The position numbers and the translations under genes are program-made. 64,000 bases of DNA, from contig CALABJ010000017.1 of assembly GCA_937885645.1 (NCBI GenBank), positions 1 to 64,000 on the forward strand. The letters are read 5' to 3'. Under the pieces are notes generated by a model, which was not told the DNA's origin, made no database searches, and saw only the letters and a list, made by a program, of their open reading frames with translations. This document shows positions 59,948 to 64,000 of this stretch, piece after piece. Position 1 is the first letter of the stretch. Every line of letters starts with the position of its first letter. This stretch comes from RGIG4097 sp937885645. GTDB taxonomy: Bacteria; Bacillota; Clostridia; Christensenellales; CAG-917.

Positions 59948-61088
59948 ATCTTACGTTAAATTTCCTATTCTTTTTGTCAACTGTGACATCGATATAGATG
60001 ACTTTGTCACCAAGTGAGGTCAGCTTGTTCCACTCAATGACCGTCACCGTATCTCCGCCGATGGCGTCTTCGACGCCAAGTTCATAGAGGTCGTCTTCGT
60101 GCTCGATGCGGTACATATCAAGATGGTTCAGTTTCAGTCTGCCCTCTTCATATACGTTCATTATGGTGAATGTGGGGCTTGTCACCTCACTCTCTACTCC
60201 AAGAGCCTTTGCCAAACCCTTTGTGAAGGTCGTTTTGCCTGCGCCGAGGTCACCGCTAAGGATAATCACCTCTCCGCCCATCAAAGTGTCTGCAACACGC
60301 TTTGCAAGGGCTTCAGTGTCCTTCACACTTCTTGAAATGTGTTCTCCCTCTATTTCGCCGTCGTCAACAGTCTTGTCGGGCACTTTTGAAAACGCCAACT
60401 TGAAGAGTTTGCCTGTTGCCTTGTAAAGCACAAATGTCAATCCTGCGTTGCCTGCATATTTCAGTACGTTGAACGGAAGTATGGTTGTGGGGAGCATTGT
60501 GAGGACAACACTGCGCTCTACACCCATAAATATGGGTGTAAATAATATATTCCAAAGGAGCATCGTCACAACACCACTCAAAAAACCTGTCAACAAACCG
60601 ATGAGCGCGCCTTTCAGGTTGTGTTTGAATTTATAGACAAGACCTGCACTCAACACAAATACGCCTGTTGAAAGCAAGTTCATTGCTATGCCGATAAGTC
60701 CGCTTGACGCACTGACTGTAAAACCTTGAATAAGTGACACTATAATAGTGATGACAAGACCTGCCACAGGACCGTACATAAAGGATGCGATGAGGATGGG
60801 CACGTCACTGGGTGAATATTCAAGGAAGGGTGCGGCAAAATACGGGATATGCACCGTGCATGCAAGTGTCACCGCAAGGGCGGCTAGCACTGCCATCCCA
60901 CAAAGTTTTCTTGTGGGAATACGTATCTTTTTCTTTGAAAGTTTTCCTTTGGAAAACTTGCCTTCGTTATCGCTGGATGTTTCTGCGCCGTCTGCCACGG
61001 CGGTTTCAGCTTCTACATCCTCTGCCACTTGAACTTCGGCGACTTCTTCAACCAAAGTTTCTGTTTGCTCATTAAGTTTTTCTGTCAT
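59928..61088 (-). CDS. Fusion of riboflavin ECF transporter subunit RibU and tRNA t6A ATPase TsaE
   Basis: 386-aa continuous protein. Residues 1-55 are an acidic cytosolic extension. Residues 60-232 form a RibU-like S component with about six helices, including FLEYSPSDVPILIASFMYGP, and would bind riboflavin for an energy-coupling-factor transporter. After a ~18-residue linker, 250-386 is a complete TsaE: P-loop GDLGAGKTTF (279-288), SPTFTIMNVY, HLDMYRIEH and VIEWNKL. TsaE is normally a free cytosolic ATPase that loads the TsaBD complex. AAAGGA precedes the ATG at 61088. An FMN riboswitch lies upstream, and tsaB follows with a 20-base overlap. Confidence 0.92.
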   Translation of the reverse strand: MTEKLNEQTETLVEEVAEVQVAEDVEAETAVADGAETSSDNEGKFSKGKLSKKKIRIPTRKLCGMAVLAALAVTLACTVHIPYFAAPFLEYSPSDVPILIASFMYGPVAGLVITIIVSLIQGFTVSASSGLIGIAMNLLSTGVFVLSAGLVYKFKHNLKGALIGLLTGFLSGVVTMLLWNILFTPIFMGVERSVVLTMLPTTILPFNVLKYAGNAGLTFVLYKATGKLFKLAFSKVPDKTVDDGEIEGEHISRSVKDTEALAKRVADTLMGGEVIILSGDLGAGKTTFTKGLAKALGVESEVTSPTFTIMNVYEEGRLKLNHLDMYRIEHEDDLYELGVEDAIGGDTVTVIEWNKLTSLGDKVIYIDVTVDKKNRKFNVRYENTCS

Positions 61089-61107
61089 AAGAATATCCTT
61101 TCGGGCA

Positions 61108-61258
61108 TTAAAAAACCCAAGAATTATTCTCGGGGGAAACAAAAATCTGCCTCTTTCATCCGGACTATACCGTCGGTTGAGGAATTGCACCTCATCAGCA
61201 CGCAATGCGTGGTCGTGGACTGTCACCACCGGTAGGGAATCTCACCCTGCCCCGAAGC
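61108..61258 (-). promoter_or_regulatory. FMN riboswitch (RFN element) with terminator
   Basis: On the minus strand, 61258 to 61149 carries the conserved RFN order: CTTCGGGGCAGGGTG, ATTCCCTACCGGTGG, AGTCCACGA, GATGAGGTGCAATTCC, CCGACGGTATAGTCCGGATG. A terminator stem (61116-61123 with 61127-61134) and TTTTTT follow. Bound FMN would end transcription before ribU::tsaE and so lower the whole operon. The promoter lies upstream of the aptamer, near 61265-61300; a TTGACA-like element at about 61289 and TATAAC at 61266 (minus) are possible. Confidence 0.92.
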
Positions 61259-61424
61259 AATAATATTTTATTATGTTATATTGTTGTTGTCAATGACTAA
61301 GCACAATAAAGTGCCAATTTTTGTGATTTTTGTGCGGTTTTTGATAAAAACAGTGGGTTTACACTGCATTACAACTCAAAACTTAGTTTTGAATATTTTC
61401 TCCTACACGGGCAAAAATAGTGGT

Positions 61425-61733
61425 ATGTATCTTTCAACCGCAGAAATTGACACAGCAACCTATATTGCCCTATCAAATGATAACGTATTATCCGCTCGCA
61501 CCTTTGAGCACGATGGATACGTGGTCATTGCCCTGCTCACCGGACCGATTTTTTCACAAACTGAGCGTATAGCACTAAAAAATTCAGTGCAAGCCGACGT
61601 CAGTGATAGGCTTGATGTGAGCCTTGAACAGGTCATAGTCACCTTTGATATGGAACTTTATAGGGCCATGGATGAGGTTGATGACTCAGACAAGCAAAAA
61701 CTCCTTGCCATGGCACTGGAACGCTGTGATTGA
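61425..61733 (+). CDS. Small protein of unknown family
   Basis: 102-aa acidic alpha/beta protein (STAEIDTATYIALSNDNVLSA, then VSLEQVIVTFDMELYRAMDEV). The second half resembles the C-terminal part of sporulation lipoproteins of the YhcN/YlaJ type, but there is no lipobox or signal, so I leave it unnamed. The start is taken at the ATG 61425. TTGAAT-N18-AAAAAT ends six bases before it, a weak version of the leaderless layout in this window. The longer frame upstream runs through the riboswitch promoter region. A 20-base palindrome covers the stop. Confidence 0.5.
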   Translation: MYLSTAEIDTATYIALSNDNVLSARTFEHDGYVVIALLTGPIFSQTERIALKNSVQADVSDRLDVSLEQVIVTFDMELYRAMDEVDDSDKQKLLAMALERCD

Positions 61734-61749
61734 CCTATAAATAGGTCAA
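61730..61749. repeat. 20-base palindrome over a stop codon
   Basis: Nine-base arms TTGACCTAT and ATAGGTCAA around AA. It includes the stop codon of the 61425 gene. It is not T-rich on either side. A further GC stem (61767-61790) lies beyond and is followed by T residues on the plus strand, which could be the true terminator. Confidence 0.7.
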
Positions 61750-61800
61750 TACTCATATTGATTAAGGGGACAGAGGTAAACTCTGCCCGCTATTTTGTTG

Positions 61801-62160
61801 TTATTTGTCTTCGCCTTTGTAGAACTCTACGTTGTCACCGTCTGTCCAAAGTTTTTCAAGACAGTAGAACATTCTTGTGTCGTCGTTGAAGATGTGCACG
61901 ATGACTCCACCGTAGTCAAGGACAACCCACTTGCCATCTTGGACGCCGTCCATGCGCAGACACTTGACGCCGTGGTTTTTGTCAAGGGTGTCTTCAAGAT
62001 ATTCAGCAAGAGCTTTGACTTGTCTGTTTGACTTGCCTGTGCAGATGATGAAATAGTCTGCAACAACGGTGAGATGTTCAACGCTGAGGACGGTGATATC
62101 CACTGCTCTACGTTCATCAAGTTCTTTGCAAATTAAGTTTTTGAGTTGGTTAGATTCCAT
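61801..62160 (-). CDS. rsfS: Ribosomal silencing factor RsfS
   Basis: 119-aa protein that binds L14 and blocks subunit joining when nutrients are low. LICKELDERRAVDITVLSVEHLTVVADYFIICTG, RMDGVQDGKWVVLDYGGVIVHIFNDDTR and FYCLEKLW are its signatures. AGGAG lies six bases before the ATG. It follows nadD::yqeK, the standard nadD-yqeK-rsfS order. Confidence 0.96.
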   Translation of the reverse strand: MESNQLKNLICKELDERRAVDITVLSVEHLTVVADYFIICTGKSNRQVKALAEYLEDTLDKNHGVKCLRMDGVQDGKWVVLDYGGVIVHIFNDDTRMFYCLEKLWTDGDNVEFYKGEDK

Positions 62161-62197
62161 ATTTCTCCTATTTGCACAATGGTTTGTGCCGATTTCA

Positions 62198-63322
62198 TTA
62201 TAAATAGCATTTCACCGCTTCAAGGGTCAGCGGGTAAATGGGGTTTCCTTTTTTCAAGAGTTTGTCGTATGTGTATTGAAGCACAGCTTTGAATCCTTCT
62301 TCAAAATCTTCATCGCCAATTTCTCTAAGTTTGGGGATAGGATCATACATTCTGTCGTATGAAGTGCTGTCCGCAGTGTAGATGAGTTTTTGAAGGACTG
62401 TCATATCCTTGCAAGCTGTTGTGTGGACAAGGATTGCATCAAGAACATCTTTGTCCGCCACGCCAAAATCTCTTTCCGCCTTTTTTGCACCTAAAAATTG
62501 ATGCATAACCGGGGTGTCGATTGAGTCCTCTGGTATGACTAGACCATCTGAAGATGGTCTTTCCTTTGCATTGTCGTGAAGAACCGCCGATTTGAAGACC
62601 TTTTCAAAGTCTTGCTTCAAGTTGTGAGCACTGTTGAGGTGCACTGCTCGCAGCACCACGTTTTTGGTGTGGTTGTAAAGTTCAGCACTTTGATACGTTT
62701 TGAGTTTTTCAAGCCAAGGCTTGTATTTGTCCGCAAGGTGGTTGTCCATAATGTACTCATAGACTTCATCAGCGACACCCTCAGGCTTTTCACCAAGAAG
62801 AAGTATGGCTTTGATTTCTGATGAGGACACACTACTTCCATCAAAATCAATGGGGATAAATTCTCCGCCAAATTTTTCAGCGACTTGAGCGACTTTTTCC
62901 TCAATATCGTCATAGCCTTCTCTGCCTACAACGGCTATCGGGCAAGCGGAGGCAACCTCTTCGGGTTTGTGCCAAGTATGAAAGTGCTCAAGGCTATCTC
63001 CCCCGATTAGATACACAATTTCGCCATATTTTTCCTTGAGAAGAGGCAGGACTTCACTGGAGTAATTGTGTTCATATCCTGCGACCGCTCTATCATATTC
63101 TATGGTGTCGATGACAACTTCGTCCGCACAACCTTCAAAAGCCAACTTTGAAAGTGCCACTCTGTCCTCAAATGACAAAAATCCACCACTCTTGTGAGGC
63201 GGACAATGGGTTGGGACTATGACAAGCCTTTTTGCACCCAATTTGTCTATGACAAACTTGGTGAGACGGCTGTGTTCAAGGTGAGGGGGATCAAATGCTC
63301 CCCCAAAGACGATAGTTTTCAT
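62198..63322 (-). CDS. nadD: Fusion of NadD (nicotinate-nucleotide adenylyltransferase) and YqeK-like HD phosphohydrolase
   Basis: 374-aa protein. Residues 1-190 are NadD: FGGAFDPPHLEH is the nucleotide-binding H-x-x-H region, with PPHKSGG and SSVSSSEIKAIL near its end. Residues about 195-374 are a YqeK-type HD domain: LYNHTKNVV (His), VLHDNAKE (His-Asp) and IYTADSTSYDR (Asp). YqeK hydrolyses Ap4A to ADP in Firmicutes, usually from a separate gene directly after nadD. The promoter ends six bases before the ATG, with no Shine-Dalgarno site. Confidence 0.92.
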   Translation of the reverse strand: MKTIVFGGAFDPPHLEHSRLTKFVIDKLGAKRLVIVPTHCPPHKSGGFLSFEDRVALSKLAFEGCADEVVIDTIEYDRAVAGYEHNYSSEVLPLLKEKYGEIVYLIGGDSLEHFHTWHKPEEVASACPIAVVGREGYDDIEEKVAQVAEKFGGEFIPIDFDGSSVSSSEIKAILLLGEKPEGVADEVYEYIMDNHLADKYKPWLEKLKTYQSAELYNHTKNVVLRAVHLNSAHNLKQDFEKVFKSAVLHDNAKERPSSDGLVIPEDSIDTPVMHQFLGAKKAERDFGVADKDVLDAILVHTTACKDMTVLQKLIYTADSTSYDRMYDPIPKLREIGDEDFEEGFKAVLQYTYDKLLKKGNPIYPLTLEAVKCYL

Positions 63323-63328
63323 AGGATT

Positions 63329-63356
63329 ATTATATCAAAATATCGCAAAAATTCAA
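63329..63356 (-). promoter_or_regulatory. SigA promoter six bases before the nadD ATG
   Basis: On the minus strand TTGAAT (63351-63356), a 16-base spacer and TATAAT (63329-63334), then six bases and ATG at 63322. The transcript would begin at or next to the start codon. Confidence 0.75.
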
Positions 63357-63398
63357 TAGTTGCCGTAAAACTTGTGAAACATTTTCATATTAAACTTT

Positions 63399-63410
63399 GA
63401 ACAAATGTTC
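63399..63410. promoter_or_regulatory. Candidate LexA (SOS) box
   Basis: GAAC-AAAT-GTTC lies inside a perfect 18-base inverted repeat (63396-63413). It matches the Firmicute LexA/DinR core GAAC-N4-GTTC. It lies in the divergent gap between nadD and the partial gene. A weak plus-strand promoter, TTGTCA (63435-63440) with a -10 near 63458, follows it. Confidence 0.45.
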
Positions 63411-63576
63411 AAATCCGCATACGATAGAACTATTTTGTCAAATGATGTAACTGGTTCTCTACTATGCAAATCTACGCATACATAATAGCAAATGTGCAAA
63501 CATACATAAAAGAAAGAAAATTAATTTGCAACGTACAAAAAAGAATAATTTTCTCCGCCCTGTCAAAAATCATTGT

Positions 63577-64000
63577 ATGGCGAAAATAACAGACTTTTTC
63601 AGTGTCAGCGTGCTTCTTGCATTTTTGACTTTTACGTGGGCAGGGCTTCTTCTTGACAACATCGTTTTGGCGGTGGTGGTTGCCGTCACGGTGACTGCGG
63701 TTTTTGTCACAATAATGGTGAAACTGCGAGGAAGAGAGGAGAAGCCCTATAAATATGACAGACTTGCTCTTGAATTGTCGGTGCGGGGTCCGTCATTTTT
63801 GGTTGAAATTTTGAAAAGTATTCTCAAAAATAGGGTTTTTGAGAGTGGTTTTAACTTTATTTGCCTTGAAAACGTGCTGATTTTGGCTTGTTTTAAGTTT
63901 TCAAACGTTTCTCTTGCGGATGTCCCAAACATCTATTCAACTGCAGTAAAATACAACAAAACACGGGTTTTTCTCCTATCTAGAGGTGTTGAAAGAAAGG
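63577..64000 (+). CDS. Partial membrane protein of unknown family, cut by the window edge
   Basis: The reading frame is open from the ATG at 63577 to the end of the window (141 codons visible, no stop). Two hydrophobic helices (about 8-26 and 29-47) form an N-terminal hairpin and a soluble alpha/beta part follows (SVRGPSFLVEILKSILKNR, then LENVLILACFKFSN). No motif allows a name. There is no Shine-Dalgarno sequence. AAAAAT ends six bases before the ATG, as for the gene at 61425, but no -35 box is visible. The upstream gap (63323-63576) holds the nadD promoter and a candidate LexA box. Confidence 0.55.
   Translation, partial: MAKITDFFSVSVLLAFLTFTWAGLLLDNIVLAVVVAVTVTAVFVTIMVKLRGREEKPYKYDRLALELSVRGPSFLVEILKSILKNRVFESGFNFICLENVLILACFKFSNVSLADVPNIYSTAVKYNKTRVFLLSRGVERK

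Noticed and set aside
63464..63589. 41-codon frame after the candidate LexA box (a basic, partly hydrophobic peptide)
   Set aside because: No ribosome-binding site, AT-rich composition, and it overlaps the start of the better supported gene at 63577.

Overview
The window reads as chromosomal DNA of an anaerobic, endospore-forming Clostridia-type Firmicute, probably an uncultured gut lineage. The reasons are: AT-leaning base composition; the four compartment-specific sporulation sigma factors; a MurE with the meso-DAP signature; a fused ispH-rpsA gene; and Firmicute neighbourhoods (tig-clpP-clpX-engB, scpA-scpB, rluD-lspA, spoIIGA-sigE-sigG). I name no species. Almost everything is core genome. 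I see no insertion sequence, prophage or CRISPR array.

Layout. 1-630: six tRNA genes read leftward from one promoter. 800-2241: spoIIAA-spoIIAB-sigF. 2414-5313: a tyrosine recombinase and a PadR-like regulator fused to a membrane domain. 5331-5750: tRNA-Trp with a partial duplicate of its 3' end. 5808-6284: rnhA. 6400-12746 (minus): rluB-surE-HI0933-cmk-plsC-ispH/rpsA. 12830-14688: DUF2953-gerW-dacB. 14774-17659: lysA-scpA-scpB. 17812-26928: a sporulation block (dacF, spoIIM, a free Spo0A effector domain, spoIVB, sigK, sigG, sigE, spoIIGA) that also carries nrdR, a PRC-barrel gene and an FAD enzyme. 27081-39941 (minus): the division and cell-wall cluster mraZ to ftsZ, without murF, murG, murC or ftsQ. 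40193-42476: a coat-like gene, an XRE repressor with paired operators, a probable small RNA, a phosphoesterase and a DUF1284 gene. 42589-46565 (minus): tig-clpP-clpX and engB, with rqcH divergent. 48579-55485: rluD, lspA, sepF, yggS, an alpha-galactosidase, an SSB-like gene, a deacetylase and a membrane gene. 55540-61258 (minus): an FMN riboswitch followed by ribU::tsaE-tsaB-rimI-hydrolase-murF-ddl. 61425-64000: a small protein, rsfS, nadD::yqeK and a partial gene cut by the window edge.

How the parts work together. SpoIIAA and SpoIIAB control SigF. SpoIIGA is expected to mature SigE. SigG depends on forespore transcription, and SpoIVB signals back to the mother cell for SigK activation. Promoters I can read agree with this programme. 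Three genes (dacF, spoIVB, and DUF2953 at the head of the gerW operon) carry a forespore-type promoter with the same 17-base spacer. The coat-like gene carries a SigK-type promoter. The sigG leader folds into a hairpin that covers its own ribosome-binding site.

Most unusual points: (1) a riboflavin transporter subunit fused in frame to the t6A enzyme TsaE, behind an FMN riboswitch that appears to head a six-gene tRNA-modification and cell-wall operon; (2) a probable small RNA with a C-rich loop under two XRE-type operators; (3) a recurrent layout with a -10 box exactly six bases before ATG and no Shine-Dalgarno sequence, suggesting leaderless mRNAs; (4) a receiver-less Spo0A DNA-binding protein; (5) a PadR-like regulator tied to the membrane; (6) a MurF with a membrane domain in place of its usual N-terminus. 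All calls come from reading the sequence. No database search or folding software was run.
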